A stretch of DNA of 46,863 nucleotides from Pseudomonadota bacterium (GTDB lineage Bacteria > Pseudomonadota > Alphaproteobacteria > Rhodobacterales > Rhodobacteraceae), in NCBI GenBank assembly GCA_963205235.1, contig CAUJIP010000125.1, forward strand, positions 1 to 46,863. The letters run 5' to 3'. Under the pieces are notes generated by a model that made no database searches, was not told where the DNA came from, and was given only the letters and a program-made list of their open reading frames with translations. Both the position numbers and the translations under genes were made by a program. Below are positions 24,346 through 33,800 of the stretch, piece after piece (position 1 is the first letter of the stretch; the number at the start of each line of letters is the position of its first letter).

Positions 24346-26661
24346 TCAAAGCTGCGCCAGGGCCCGCTCCAGCGCGGCAAGCGCAAAGTCAGCGTCCGCC
24401 GCCGTGAACACCAGCGGCGGGCGCATCTTGACGATATTGCCAAGCACGCCCTCACTTCCCGCCAGAATGCCCTCGTCGCGCATCAGCCCCAACAGCCGGT
24501 CGGTCTGACCTTGCGCCGGGGCCAAGGTCTGCCGGTCGCTGACCAGCTCCATCCCGAAGACCAACCCCATCCCCCGCACATCGCCGATGATCGGGAACCG
24601 GTCCCTCAACCGCAGCAATCCCGCCTTGAACCGCCCCCCGACATCGCGGGCACTGTCCACCAGACCCCGGTCGCGGATTTCATCCAGCACCGCCAACCCC
24701 GCCGCACAAGACACGTTGTTGCCACCGAAGGTCGAAAAGAACGCCGTCTGCTCAAGGAAATGGTCCAAAATCTCGGGCCGTGTCAGCACGACGCCAATCG
24801 GGTGACCATTGCCCGCAGGCTTGCCGATGGTCACGAAGTCCGGTGTCACCCCATGGTGCTGATAGCCCCAGAAATGATCCCCCATCCGGCCAAAGCCCGA
24901 CTGCACCTCGTCGGCGATGCACAGGCCACCCGCCGCACGAATGCGGGCGAAAAGCTCTGCCACATAACCGGGCATCGGCTCCAGCACGCCATTGGTCAGA
25001 AACGCGCTGTCGGTGATCACCGCGGCAGGTTTCATCCCCGCTTCCGCCAAAGACCGGATCGCCCGGTCCGCGTCCATCGCATAGCGCCGCCCCAGATCGG
25101 GTGTCCCATGCTTGAACGGCCCACGATAGCCATCCGGTCCAAGCACGGTGCGCACATGATCCGGCGTCTTCGCCGCACGCAATGCGCTGGGCGACAGGGC
25201 GTCAATCGCCTCGGTGATCCCGTGATAGGCGAATTCTTGGGTGATCGCGCCCCGGTTCCCCGTCCATGCCCGCGCCATGCGCCAGGCGATGTCATTCGCC
25301 TCGGACCCTGAATTCACGAAAGCACAAGCCGTCAACGCGCCACCCGTCAGTGCCCCCAGCCGTTCGGCATAGTCCAAGAGATGCTCGCCCAGATACCGGG
25401 TGTTGGTGTTCAAAATTCGGGTTTGCGCGGCAATCGCATCGGCCACGCGCGGGTTGCAATGCCCGACAATGGGAACATTGTTGTAAAGGTCCATATACCG
25501 GCGACCATCAACGTCGATCAGCCAGACCCCCTCGCCCCGTACCAGATGCAACGGCGGGTCATAGAAGACATAGGGCCGTCCGCCCATCACCTTGCCCCGC
25601 CGCGCCATCATCTCGGCCACCGACTGCCCCGACACCGGCGCCGACAGCCCCGCCGCCCCCGCCAGCCGCGCCGTTACCTTCCCCGCGTCCAAGGCCAGCA
25701 CCGCCGCCAACCCCTCCGTCGACCCGAACCCGGCGTCCCGGATGTAATCCGCCTGATCCCCGGCCTCCTCGGCGCGGGTCATGGTGATCAGCAGCGTCAC
25801 CAACAGCCGCGCAAGCGTCAGGTCGACCAGAAGCTCCACCTCCTCCGGCTCGATCCGGCGCTGACCCGCATAGCCTTCGACCAGCGCCGACCAGATCGCC
25901 AGCGTATCCGGCCCGTCATGCAGGAAATCGGCCAAGGCATTGGTCAGGTTCAGGATGCGTGGCCCATGGACCATGTCGCCGAAATCGATCACCCCGCTGA
26001 TCGCGCGGTCTGGCCCAAGCACCAGATTGTGGCCGTGGATATCGCCATGGATCACCTGCGCCTGCAACTTTTCCAGCCTTGGCAGGATATTCGATGCAAA
26101 TCGCGCAATGAACTGGTCGGCCCAGTCCTGATGCGCGCCAAGATAATGCGTCTTGCCCGCAAGCTTCGGCAGTTCGCGCACGTCCCACAACAGCCCCCGT
26201 CCCCCAAGGGCGGGATGAAAGAACCCCCGCATCCCCTGTTCGACCCGTGCAATCATCCGACCGATGTCGCGAAAATCGGTCGGCTGAAGCCCCGCGTCCG
26301 AGACGACGCTGCCGGGCAACCAACTTAGCGCAAAGCAGGTATGGCTGGCCCCGTCCTTGCCGCGCAGAGTGACAACAGGCTGTCCCGCCCTTCCCAAAAG
26401 CACGCGCGGAAGGGGAAGATCAGGCGCGGTGCGGGCCAGAAACTGCAACGCCTGAACCTGCGCCTCGATCAGCGCAGACTCCTCCAGCGTATTCGATATC
26501 TTCAGGACAAAGTCGCCCTGATCCCCGCCCGAGACCCGGAAATTCAGGTCGCGTTCGCTGTAAAGCTCGGTCAGTTTCCCCGTCAGCCCGAACTCCCCCT
26601 GCGCAAGCTCCTCGACAGCGGCCATGGGAAAGTCGGGGCGATTGGCGATCAGGAATTTCAT
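24346..26661 (-). CDS. Fused APH-type kinase and class-III PLP aminotransferase/phospho-lyase
   Basis: A 771-residue bifunctional protein. The N-terminal half is an aminoglycoside-phosphotransferase-like kinase with HGDIHGHN (205-212) and the metal motif DFGD (226-229). The C-terminal half (from ~355) is a class-III PLP enzyme with NSGSEANDIAWRMAR, DEVQSGFGR and the lysine motif TIGKPAGNGHP, closely like ethanolamine-phosphate and 5-phosphohydroxylysine phospho-lyases. The likely logic is phosphorylation of an amino-alcohol's hydroxyl, then elimination of phosphate and ammonia to give an aldehyde. Substrate candidates are hydroxylysine, ethanolamine or a related amino alcohol. In animals the two activities are separate proteins (HYKK, PHYKPL). 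The ribosome site is weak. The gene stands alone, convergent with the DUF1185 gene. Confidence 0.85.
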   Translation of the reverse strand: MKFLIANRPDFPMAAVEELAQGEFGLTGKLTELYSERDLNFRVSGGDQGDFVLKISNTLEESALIEAQVQALQFLARTAPDLPLPRVLLGRAGQPVVTLRGKDGASHTCFALSWLPGSVVSDAGLQPTDFRDIGRMIARVEQGMRGFFHPALGGRGLLWDVRELPKLAGKTHYLGAHQDWADQFIARFASNILPRLEKLQAQVIHGDIHGHNLVLGPDRAISGVIDFGDMVHGPRILNLTNALADFLHDGPDTLAIWSALVEGYAGQRRIEPEEVELLVDLTLARLLVTLLITMTRAEEAGDQADYIRDAGFGSTEGLAAVLALDAGKVTARLAGAAGLSAPVSGQSVAEMMARRGKVMGGRPYVFYDPPLHLVRGEGVWLIDVDGRRYMDLYNNVPIVGHCNPRVADAIAAQTRILNTNTRYLGEHLLDYAERLGALTGGALTACAFVNSGSEANDIAWRMARAWTGNRGAITQEFAYHGITEAIDALSPSALRAAKTPDHVRTVLGPDGYRGPFKHGTPDLGRRYAMDADRAIRSLAEAGMKPAAVITDSAFLTNGVLEPMPGYVAELFARIRAAGGLCIADEVQSGFGRMGDHFWGYQHHGVTPDFVTIGKPAGNGHPIGVVLTRPEILDHFLEQTAFFSTFGGNNVSCAAGLAVLDEIRDRGLVDSARDVGGRFKAGLLRLRDRFPIIGDVRGMGLVFGMELVSDRQTLAPAQGQTDRLLGLMRDEGILAGSEGVLGNIVKMRPPLVFTAADADFALAALERALAQL

Positions 26662-26942
26662 GGTCAGGGGCTTTCGAAGGGCGGAACTCTGGCTCTTGGA
26701 TACCTGACTTTCCAGTCACTGGGCAGGGGGTCGGCAGCGAAAGCCCCCAAGTGACACGCGCAAGACCCACCGGATCGGTCGCGCGTTTCCGCAAGACATG
26801 GCAGTGAGTGGAAGGCAGTCGCCCGCCGACCAATCCACCGCACCCAAAAGGATGCTCTGCAGCTCGCCATTGCCGCTGGTCTTGGGATGCCGCATCTCAG
26901 GGCAGACAGGGATACGTGAAACCCCGCCCCCAATTACCCTTC

Positions 26943-26982
26943 AAAAAATATCCTCTGGGGGTTTGGGGGGCGAAGCGCCCCC
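26943..26982 (-). repeat. Rhodobacterial GC-rich hairpin repeat, copy 1
   Basis: AAAAAATATCC is followed by a G-rich tract and a hairpin GGGGGCG-AAG-CGCCCCC. Read on the minus strand, this matches the layout of the element at 34610-34643: a GC hairpin, then a CCCC-rich tract, then GGATATTT. Such elements are commonly seen between genes in Rhodobacterales, by recall. The function may be transcription termination or mRNA end processing. Confidence 0.6.
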
Positions 26983-27154
26983 AACCTCCGAGGCGGTTGG
27001 TCCAGAGGCAAAGCCGAAGGACCAGAGACGCGACAAAAGGCTTGCGGCTTCCAAGCCGCTCCGCTTCGTAACCGCCCAAAGCCGGGCGAATCCGGGTGTT
27101 AAGAAACAGTTACCGTCCACGCGTAACCGACCGGTAACAAATAAAAATCCGAAA

Positions 27155-27171
27155 CTGTCCACCGTGGACAG
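27155..27171 (-). terminator. Rho-independent terminator of the thiolase operon
   Basis: CTGTCCAC and GTGGACAG form perfect 8-bp arms around a single base. On the minus strand the palindrome is followed by TTTCGGATTTTTATTT, a T-rich tract. It lies 16 bp past the thiolase stop and so should end the crotonase/dehydrogenase/thiolase transcript. Confidence 0.65.
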
Positions 27172-27187
27172 GTTGCCCACGTCGCCC

Positions 27188-28363
27188 TCAGACCGCCAGC
27201 AATTCCAACGCGACACCCTGTCCGACGCCCACACACAGCGTGACCAAGGCCGTCTTCCCCCCACTCTCTGCCAGCCGCCGTGCGGCGGTCCCTGCGATCC
27301 TCGCCCCGGACATTCCCAAAGGATGCCCCATGCTGATCCCGCCCCCCTTGGCGTTCACGCGGGCATCATCATCCGCCATCCCCCACCCCCGCGTGCAGGC
27401 CAGCACCTGCGCCGCGAAGGCCTCGTTCAACTCGATCACGTCAGTCTCGCCAGGCGCGCGCACCCCCCGTGCCACCAGCTTTTCGACCGCCGCCAGCGGC
27501 CCGATCCCCATGATCCGGGGCGGAACCCCCGCACTTGCCGCCCGACCGATCCGGGCCAGCGGCACCAGCCCCTGCGCCCTGACCCCGGCAGCCGAGGCAA
27601 GGATCACCGCCGCAGCCCCGTCGTTGATCCCGGCGGCATTCCCCGCCGTCACCGTGCCCCCCTTGCGGAACGGCGCGGGCAGGGCGGCCAGCCGGTCCAG
27701 ACTGGTGGCGCGGGGGTGTTCGTCGGTGCTGACGACCGTGTCGCCCTTCTTGCCGGAAATGGTGACCGGCAGGATATCGGCGGCATGCCAGCCCGCATCA
27801 TAGCGGGACTGCGACCGCAGCGCATACCCGTCCTGATCGACGCGGGAGATGTCCCGTTCCGCCGCGACATTCTCGGCAGTCTCTGGCATCGCCTCGATCC
27901 CGAAAGCCTGCGCGATCCGGTCATTGATGAACCGCCAACCGATGGTCGTGTCCTGCAGTTTCTGATCCCGGGCAAAAGCGGTGTCGGCCTTGCCCATCAC
28001 ATAAGGCGCGCGGGACATGCTCTCCACGCCGCCCGCGATCACCACATCGGCCCCGTCCCGCACTGCCCTTGCGCCCGCGATCACGGCATCCAGACCGCTG
28101 GCGCACAGCCGGTTCACTGTCATCGCCGGCACGGTTTCGGGCAGCTGCGACAGAAGAACGGCCATCCGTGCGACGTTGCGGTTGTCTTCGCCCGCCTGAT
28201 TGGCACAGCCGAAGATCACCTCGTCGACCTTGAGCCCCGGATGCAGGTTCAGAAGGCCGTCGATCACATGGGCCGCTATGTCATCGGGACGGACCATTGC
28301 CAGACTGCCGCCGTGACGGCCAACAGGTGTGCGGCGGTGGGCGCACAGGAAAACCTCGGTCAT
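27188..28363 (-). CDS. 3-oxoadipyl-CoA-type thiolase (PcaF/PaaJ-like acetyl-CoA acyltransferase)
   Basis: A 391-residue thiolase with nucleophile C87 in NRLCASGLDAV, the NEAFAAQ motif, GGGISMGHPLGMSGAR and the second Cys in CVGVGQG. The segment SMSRAPYVMGKADTAF ... DTTIGWRFIN is characteristic of PcaF/PaaJ, which split 3-oxoadipyl-CoA into succinyl-CoA and acetyl-CoA. It is the last of three minus-strand beta-oxidation genes; its ATG overlaps the stop of the dehydrogenase gene (ATGA). Here it should complete breakdown of the ring-opened product of 2-aminobenzoyl-CoA. The exact chain (adipyl or pimelyl type) is not decidable from sequence. Confidence 0.87.
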   Translation of the reverse strand: MTEVFLCAHRRTPVGRHGGSLAMVRPDDIAAHVIDGLLNLHPGLKVDEVIFGCANQAGEDNRNVARMAVLLSQLPETVPAMTVNRLCASGLDAVIAGARAVRDGADVVIAGGVESMSRAPYVMGKADTAFARDQKLQDTTIGWRFINDRIAQAFGIEAMPETAENVAAERDISRVDQDGYALRSQSRYDAGWHAADILPVTISGKKGDTVVSTDEHPRATSLDRLAALPAPFRKGGTVTAGNAAGINDGAAAVILASAAGVRAQGLVPLARIGRAASAGVPPRIMGIGPLAAVEKLVARGVRAPGETDVIELNEAFAAQVLACTRGWGMADDDARVNAKGGGISMGHPLGMSGARIAGTAARRLAESGGKTALVTLCVGVGQGVALELLAV

Positions 28364-29481
28364 GATGCCTCCAGCAGGGGGGACGGAAGATAGCGGGTCT
28401 TCAGGTGGGCCGGGGCGGATGCCTCCAACCCGGCAAGCGTGGCCCGAATGCGGTCGGCACCGTGTGCCGCCAACATCTCGAACGGACCGCGCGGGAAATT
28501 CAAGCCAAGCTTCAGCGCGCTGTCGATCCCGTCGCGGGTCGTGCCGCCTTCGGCAAGCAGCCAGCCCGCTTCGTTGACCAAGGTCGCCTCGATCCGCAAG
28601 GCAATCGCGGCGGCGTCCGTGGGAAGCGGCCCCGCTTCGCCGGGAAAGACAAAGCCCTGCCCGGACTTTCGCCCCAACCGGCCTGCCGCCACCTGATCCT
28701 GCAACGCGGCAAAGACGTGATAGCGCGGATGGCCGCCCATGGCGCGCGACAGGCCTTCGGTGGCAGCCAGGTTGATGTCGGCACCGATCAGGTCGATCAG
28801 ACCGAAAGAACCGATCCGGTAGCCCGCCGCTTGCATCGCCGCGTCAATCTCGCCCGCCGAACGGCCCTCTTCAAGCAAAGCCAGCGCCTCGCCGTAAAAC
28901 GGTCGGGCGCAGCGGTTGACGATGAAGCCCGGTCGGTCGGGGGCGTCGATCACCACCTTGCCAGCCGCGCGGGTCCAGTCCCCGGCACGGGTCAGCGCAG
29001 CGGGAGAGGTACCGGGATGGGCAACCAGCTCGACCAGTTTCATAACCTGCGCGGGGTTGAAGAAATGCAGACCCAGAATGCGTTCTGGCCGTTTCGCCCC
29101 GGTCGCAATTGCGGTGACGGCCAAGGATGAGGTGTTTGTCGCAATCACGGCATCGGGGGCCAGAACAGCCTCCAACCCGGCCACAAGTGATTGTTTGGCG
29201 GCAAGCGTTTCGATGATCGCCTCGACCACCAGCCCGGCAGGGGCCAAGGCGGCCACATCATCGACAATCGTGATCCGATCAAGGATCGCGTCATGGTCGC
29301 CTTGACTGATCGCCCCCTTGGCCAGCCGGGGGGCAAGTGCCGCCGTCAGCCTTTCGCGGGCAGAGGCGCGGGCCGCCGGGAAACTGTCGGTCGCCAGCAC
29401 GGCAAACCCGGCCTGCGCATAGACCAGCACGATCCCAAGGCCCATGGTGCCAAGACCGACGACGCCGACGATGCCATCCAT
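28360..29481 (-). CDS. 3-hydroxyacyl-CoA dehydrogenase (PaaH-like)
   Basis: A 373-residue NAD-dependent dehydrogenase with the Rossmann motif VGVVGLGTMGLGI (4-16), the catalytic-region ATNTSSLAVT and LHFFNPAQVMKLVELV. A second C-terminal 3HCDH domain gives two 3HCDH domains after the NAD domain (GFIVNRCARPFYGEAL; LNFPRGPFEMLAAHG). It oxidises a 3-hydroxyacyl-CoA to the 3-oxo form for the downstream thiolase. The start at 29481 follows the crotonase stop by one base and has GGGGGGAATAAG upstream. Longer in-frame sequence upstream belongs to the crotonase's other frame. Confidence 0.87.
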   Translation of the reverse strand: MDGIVGVVGLGTMGLGIVLVYAQAGFAVLATDSFPAARASARERLTAALAPRLAKGAISQGDHDAILDRITIVDDVAALAPAGLVVEAIIETLAAKQSLVAGLEAVLAPDAVIATNTSSLAVTAIATGAKRPERILGLHFFNPAQVMKLVELVAHPGTSPAALTRAGDWTRAAGKVVIDAPDRPGFIVNRCARPFYGEALALLEEGRSAGEIDAAMQAAGYRIGSFGLIDLIGADINLAATEGLSRAMGGHPRYHVFAALQDQVAAGRLGRKSGQGFVFPGEAGPLPTDAAAIALRIEATLVNEAGWLLAEGGTTRDGIDSALKLGLNFPRGPFEMLAAHGADRIRATLAGLEASAPAHLKTRYLPSPLLEAS

Positions 29482-29482
29482 C

Positions 29483-30238
29483 TTATTCCCCCCGGAACAC
29501 GGGCTTGCGCCGTTCGCGGAAGGCGGCGATGCCTTCCACCTTGTCGGCGGTATCCAGCAAGGCCTCGAACGCGGTCCGTTCGCCGGAAAAAGCCAGCCGC
29601 CCCTCGTCCCCGGCCACCAGCGCCCGTTTGGCGGCGGCCAAGGCCAAGGGCGCCCGCGCCGCCAGCGTTCCGGCCAGCGCCTCGGCCATCGGCAGGGCAG
29701 GGCCCTCGGCCCCCCAGGCGGCGATGCCCCAACCCAGCGCCGTCGGCGCATCAATGATCTCGCCCGTCAGCACCATGCGAGAGGCCCTTGCCCGCCCGAC
29801 CAGCGCCAGAAGCCTTTGGCCACCGCCAGCCCCCGGCAAAATGCCAAGGTTGGTTTCCGGCAGGCCGACCCGGGCCGTCGTACCCAGCACCATCGCATCG
29901 GCCATCAGAGCCAGTTCAAACCCGCCGCCAAGCGCAAAGCCATCGACCGCCGCGATCAGTGGCTTCGGGAAGGCCCTGATTCGCGCCCAAAGGTCCTTGC
30001 GCGGATCAACCGCGCCTTCTGCCGACCCCTTGGTGGCAATCTCGGCGATATCTGCCCCGGCGGCGAAGTTCCCCTCGGCCCCGGTCAGCACCACGGCCCG
30101 GCACGAGATATCCTCGGCCAAGTGGTCCAGAGTGTTGGCCAATGCCCCAAGCAATGCCGTCGTCAGCGCATTGCGCGCGGCGGGGCGGTTCAGCGTCAGA
30201 AGGCACCAGCCTTCGCGATGGTCGATCAAAAGCTCCAT
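29483..30238 (-). CDS. Enoyl-CoA hydratase (PaaF-like crotonase)
   Basis: A 251-residue crotonase with FAAGADIAEIA, GFALGGGFELA (catalytic E108) and VGLPETNLGILPGAGGGQRL (catalytic E128), so the active site is complete. It hydrates a 2-enoyl-CoA intermediate. It heads the three-gene minus-strand operon and is divergent from the 2-aminobenzoyl-CoA monooxygenase gene, sharing a 111-bp control region with tandem palindromes. The role as the lower-pathway hydratase of aromatic CoA degradation is inferred from this arrangement. Confidence 0.86.
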   Translation of the reverse strand: MELLIDHREGWCLLTLNRPAARNALTTALLGALANTLDHLAEDISCRAVVLTGAEGNFAAGADIAEIATKGSAEGAVDPRKDLWARIRAFPKPLIAAVDGFALGGGFELALMADAMVLGTTARVGLPETNLGILPGAGGGQRLLALVGRARASRMVLTGEIIDAPTALGWGIAAWGAEGPALPMAEALAGTLAARAPLALAAAKRALVAGDEGRLAFSGERTAFEALLDTADKVEGIAAFRERRKPVFRGE

Positions 30239-30265
30239 GCCCCATCATCGCCCGAGGAAAAAAAA

Positions 30266-30294
30266 TTTCAAGCCGGAAACTTTCAAGCTTGAAA
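30266..30294. promoter_or_regulatory. Tandem TTTCAAG operator-like palindromes
   Basis: Two 14-mers 15 bp apart: TTTCAAGCCGGAAA (30266-30279) and the perfect palindrome TTTCAAGCTTGAAA (30281-30294). They differ at two positions, and a further partial TTTCA-CCGG follows at 30299-30308. They lie between the divergent crotonase and monooxygenase starts. The MarR protein encoded at 33.4 kb is the obvious candidate to bind here, sensing an aromatic acid or its CoA ester. Confidence 0.65.
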
Positions 30295-30349
30295 TATATT
30301 TCATCCGGTGTCAGCCTTGGGTGAAACAGCATCAACGGAGATCGGCGCG

Positions 30350-32635
30350 ATGAAAGTCCTTTGCCTTGGGGGTGGCCCGGCCGGGCTTTACTTTGCGATC
30401 TCGATGAAGCTGCGCGATCCATCGCATCAGGTTACAGTGATGGAGCGGAACCGGTCAGACGACACGTTCGGCTGGGGTGTCGTCCTGTCAGACGACGCCA
30501 TGGCGCGGATGAAGAAGAACGATCCGCAAAGCTATGAGGCGATCAAAGGCAGCTTTGCCTATTGGGACGATATCGCCGTGGTGCATGAAGGCGAAAGAAT
30601 CGTGTCGGGCGGGCATGGCTTTGCCGGGATCGGGCGGATGAAGATGCTTCTGATCCTGCAGGCCCGCGCGCGGGAGCTGGGGGTGGACCTGCAGTTCCAG
30701 TCCGAATTCAAGACGGCCGAGGATTACCGCAAGGACTATGACCTTGTCGTCGCGACCGACGGGATCAATTCGCTGGTCCGCCGCGAATACGCTGACGTCT
30801 TCAAGCCCGACATCGACCAGCGGCTGGTCAAGTTCATCTGGCTGGGCACGCATCAGAAGTTTGACGACGCCTTCACCTTCATCTTCGAAGAAACCGAATG
30901 GGGCTGGTTCTGGGCGCATGTCTACCAGTTCGACAATGACACCGCGACGTTCATCGTCGATTGCATGCCCGAAACCTGGGACAAGGCCGGTTTCGCCGAC
31001 ATGTCCAAGGAAGAAACCGTCGCCACCTGCCAGCGCATCTTTGCCAAGCATCTGGGCGGCCATGACCTGATGTCGAACGCCAACCACCTGCGCGGCAGCG
31101 CGGTCTGGATGCAGTTCCCCCGCGTGCTGTGCGAACGCTGGTACAACGGCAATGTCGTCCTGATGGGCGATGCCGCCGCGACCGGGCATTACTCCATCGG
31201 CTCGGGCTCGCGCCTTGCCTTCGACAGCGCCATCGCCTTGGCCGACTACCTCCATTCCGAACCGACGATGGAGGGGGCCTTCCAGCGCTATCAGGACGAA
31301 CGCCGGGTCGAGGTTCTGCGGTTGCAATCCGCCGCGCGGAACTCGCTTGAGTGGTTCGAACGGGTCGAGCGGTATCTGGACATGGCCCCGATGCAGTTCG
31401 CCTATTCCCTGCTGACCCGCAGCCAGCGGATCAGCCACGAAAACCTGCGCTTGCGCGACCCTGAATGGCTGAGGAAGGCCGAAGATTGGTTCCAGGCCCA
31501 GGCCGGGGGCCAGCCGGGCCGCCAGCCGATGTTCGCGCCGTTCCGGCTGCGCGACATGACCTTGAAGAACCGCGTCGTCGTCTCGCCCATGGCGCAGTAC
31601 AAGGCGGTGAACGGTTGCCCGACTGACTGGCATTTCGGACATTATTCCGAGCGCGCCAAGGGGGGGGCGGGTCTGGTCTATACCGAGATGACCGCCCCTT
31701 CCCCCGATGGCCGGATCACCCATGCCTGCCCCGGCCTTTACGCCCCGGAGCACGAGGCGGCGTGGAAGCGCCTGACCGATTTTGTCCATGCCGAGACCAC
31801 GGCCAAGATCTGCTGCCAGATCGGCCATGCGGGCCGCAAGGCCAGCGTCCAGCTTCCGTGGGAAGATGACGAAGCCCCCCTGAAGGAAGACGGATGGAAG
31901 ACACTTTCTTCCTCGGTTCTTCCATGGTCCCCAGCCCATCCCGCGCCCCGCCAGATGACGCTGGAAGACATGGACCGCGTGACCGAAGATTTCGCCAAGG
32001 CCACCGAAATGGCCAAGCGCGCGGGTTTCGACATGGTCGAATTGCACGCGGCGCACGGCTATCTGATCTCGTCCTTCATCTCGCCGATGTCGAACAATCG
32101 CAGCGACGAATTCGGCGGCAGCCTTGAAAACCGGATGCGATTCCCCCTTCGCGTTCTGAAAGCGATGCGCGCTGCATGGGGCGAGGAAAAACCCCTTTCG
32201 GTCCGTATTTCGGCCAGTGACTGGGTCGGTGACAAGGGCGTGACGCCGGAGGAAGCCGTTGAAATCGCGAAGATGTTTTCTGCTGCGGGGGCCGATATCA
32301 TCGACGTCTCCGCTGGCCAGACCTCGACCGAGGCACAGCCGATCTATGGCCGGATGTTCCAGACCCCGTTCAGCGACCGCATCCGCAACGAGGCGGGCTT
32401 GGCGACCATGGCTGTCGGCAACATCACCGAGGCGGATCAGGTGAACGGCATCCTTCTTGCAGGCCGTGCCGACCTTGTCTGCCTTGCCCGCCCGCATCTG
32501 GCCGATCCCTACTGGACATTGCATGCCGCGATTGCCGCCGGGGACACGGGCACCGATTGGCCCTTGCCCTATGATGCAGGCCGCAGACAGGCCGAGCGGC
32601 TGCGTGAGAAACAACAAGAGGTTCTTCGCGCATGA
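30350..32635 (+). CDS. abmA: 2-Aminobenzoyl-CoA monooxygenase/reductase (salicylyl-CoA 5-hydroxylase family)
   Basis: A 761-residue two-domain flavoenzyme. Residues 1-390 form an FAD aromatic hydroxylase ([12 protein letters not shown] at 6-17; [14 protein letters not shown]). Residues ~395-755 form an old-yellow-enzyme FMN reductase domain ([45 protein letters not shown]). This fusion is that of Azoarcus 2-aminobenzoyl-CoA monooxygenase/reductase, which hydroxylates and then reduces the ring, removing aromaticity without ring-cleaving dioxygenases. Salicylyl-CoA 5-hydroxylase is the main alternative. The ATG at 30350 has CGGAG upstream and begins right at the Rossmann strand. It leads an eight-gene plus-strand operon ending with an aryl-CoA ligase. 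Confidence 0.87.
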   Translation: MKVLCLGGGPAGLYFAISMKLRDPSHQVTVMERNRSDDTFGWGVVLSDDAMARMKKNDPQSYEAIKGSFAYWDDIAVVHEGERIVSGGHGFAGIGRMKMLLILQARARELGVDLQFQSEFKTAEDYRKDYDLVVATDGINSLVRREYADVFKPDIDQRLVKFIWLGTHQKFDDAFTFIFEETEWGWFWAHVYQFDNDTATFIVDCMPETWDKAGFADMSKEETVATCQRIFAKHLGGHDLMSNANHLRGSAVWMQFPRVLCERWYNGNVVLMGDAAATGHYSIGSGSRLAFDSAIALADYLHSEPTMEGAFQRYQDERRVEVLRLQSAARNSLEWFERVERYLDMAPMQFAYSLLTRSQRISHENLRLRDPEWLRKAEDWFQAQAGGQPGRQPMFAPFRLRDMTLKNRVVVSPMAQYKAVNGCPTDWHFGHYSERAKGGAGLVYTEMTAPSPDGRITHACPGLYAPEHEAAWKRLTDFVHAETTAKICCQIGHAGRKASVQLPWEDDEAPLKEDGWKTLSSSVLPWSPAHPAPRQMTLEDMDRVTEDFAKATEMAKRAGFDMVELHAAHGYLISSFISPMSNNRSDEFGGSLENRMRFPLRVLKAMRAAWGEEKPLSVRISASDWVGDKGVTPEEAVEIAKMFSAAGADIIDVSAGQTSTEAQPIYGRMFQTPFSDRIRNEAGLATMAVGNITEADQVNGILLAGRADLVCLARPHLADPYWTLHAAIAAGDTGTDWPLPYDAGRRQAERLREKQQEVLRA

Positions 32636-33369
32636 CCTTGACGGACAAGCGAATTCTGATCACGGGGGGTGGCACCGGGGCGGGGGCCGACCTTGCCCGC
32701 GGCTTTGCCGAAGCCGGGGCAGAGGTCGTGATTTCCGGACGCAGGTTTGCCCCGCTGGAGGAGGTCGCAAATGCCACCGGCGCGCGGGTGGTGCAGGCCG
32801 ACGTGACGGATGAGGCTAGCGTTCAGGCCATGTTTGCCGCCGCCGGACCCTGCGACATCGTCATTGCCAATGCCGGTGCCGCCGATTCCGCGCCGATGCT
32901 GAAGACCACGCTGGACCAGTGGAACGCCATGATCGCGGTGAACCTGACCGGCGTGTTCCTGACCTTTCGCGAAGGCCTCCGCCAAATGCCTGGCTGGGGG
33001 CGTCTGATCGCGGTTGCGTCATCTGCGGGCTTAAAGGGATACGCGAAGATAACCCCGTATGCTGCTGCAAAACATGGGGTAATCGGAGTCACGCGGTCGC
33101 TTGCGCTTGAGGTGGCAAGGGGCCCGGTAACGGTGAACGCCATCTGTCCCGGCTTCCTTGATACGCCGATGACCGACCATTCGATCGAGGTCATCGCGGC
33201 CAAGACCGGTCGCTCCCTGACCGAAGCGCGGGCCACGCTGGAAGGTCTGTCGCCACAGAACCGGCTTTACCAGCCCTCTGAAATCACCGCCGCCGCGCTG
33301 TTCCTGTGCGGGCCGGGGTCGGAAGGGATCAACGGCGTCGCGCTTCCCATCACCGGGGGCGAGATATGA
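32632..33369 (+). CDS. Short-chain dehydrogenase/reductase
   Basis: A 245-residue classical SDR: cofactor motif TGGGTGAG (11-18), NAG strand motif (ANAG), catalytic Ser in AVASSAGL, the YAAAKHG Tyr/Lys pair and a terminal PITGGEI. It starts in the last codon of the monooxygenase gene (ATGA). In this operon it probably oxidises or reduces an alicyclic hydroxy/oxo-CoA intermediate after dearomatisation. The exact substrate is unknown. Confidence 0.86.
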   Translation: MTLTDKRILITGGGTGAGADLARGFAEAGAEVVISGRRFAPLEEVANATGARVVQADVTDEASVQAMFAAAGPCDIVIANAGAADSAPMLKTTLDQWNAMIAVNLTGVFLTFREGLRQMPGWGRLIAVASSAGLKGYAKITPYAAAKHGVIGVTRSLALEVARGPVTVNAICPGFLDTPMTDHSIEVIAAKTGRSLTEARATLEGLSPQNRLYQPSEITAAALFLCGPGSEGINGVALPITGGEI

Positions 33370-33800
33370 GCGACCTTGCCCAACGCCGCCTGAAGCTTTG
33401 GATTCGCCTGCTTGGGGTCACCCGGTCCGCCGAATCCGAACTGCGCGAATTCCTGCGGCTGAACCATCAGACCACGCTGCCGCGGTTTGACGTGATGGCA
33501 GCACTTTACCGCCGCCGCGATGGCGTGACGATGAGCGAATTGTCCCGTATGCTGTTGGTTTCCAACGGCAATGCGACGGCTGTGGTTGACCGGCTGGAGA
33601 CGGATGGCATGGTTCGCCGCACCCAGTCGGAACAGGATCGCCGCACCGTCCATGTCGCCTTGACAGCCGAGGGCCTGCAAAGCTTTGAGGCGCAGGCGAC
33701 CGACCACAAGGCCGAGGTTGACCGGCTGTTCGGCAAGCTGACCGAGGCCGAAATCGACACGCTGACCGACATTTTGAAACGCATGGGGGGCGGGGTATGA
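33366..33800 (+). CDS. MarR-family transcriptional regulator
   Basis: A 144-residue MarR protein with the winged helix [29 protein letters not shown] and wing residues [13 protein letters not shown]. MarR proteins often repress aromatic-CoA operons and release DNA on binding the acid or its CoA thioester. It sits inside the operon with ATGA overlaps on both sides, which implies autoregulation if it binds the TTTCAAG palindromes upstream of the monooxygenase gene. The start at 33366 overlaps the SDR stop. Confidence 0.88.
   Translation: MSDLAQRRLKLWIRLLGVTRSAESELREFLRLNHQTTLPRFDVMAALYRRRDGVTMSELSRMLLVSNGNATAVVDRLETDGMVRRTQSEQDRRTVHVALTAEGLQSFEAQATDHKAEVDRLFGKLTEAEIDTLTDILKRMGGGV

Larger units (their letters stand above)
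26662..27187. other. 526-bp intergenic region without a credible gene
   Basis: Upstream of the kinase/phospho-lyase and downstream of the thiolase operon. I see no open frame with codon use or motifs of a real gene. It contains a GC-rich hairpin repeat (26943-26982), an inverted pair GTTACCG/CGGTAAC (27109-27115, 27132-27138) and a terminator hairpin (27155-27171). The stretch 26700-26940 should hold the promoter of the kinase/phospho-lyase gene, but I cannot place it. Confidence 0.6.

Noticed and set aside
27100-27120. CtrA-like site TTAA-N7-TTAC
   Set aside because: Only a partial match to TTAA-N7-TTAA(C), in a gap with no start codon nearby on the appropriate strand. Likely chance within the terminator region.
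30488-32617. A 709-codon open frame on the minus strand
   Set aside because: Antisense to the 2-aminobenzoyl-CoA monooxygenase/reductase, which has complete flavin-binding motifs. The shadow frame shows no recognisable domain.
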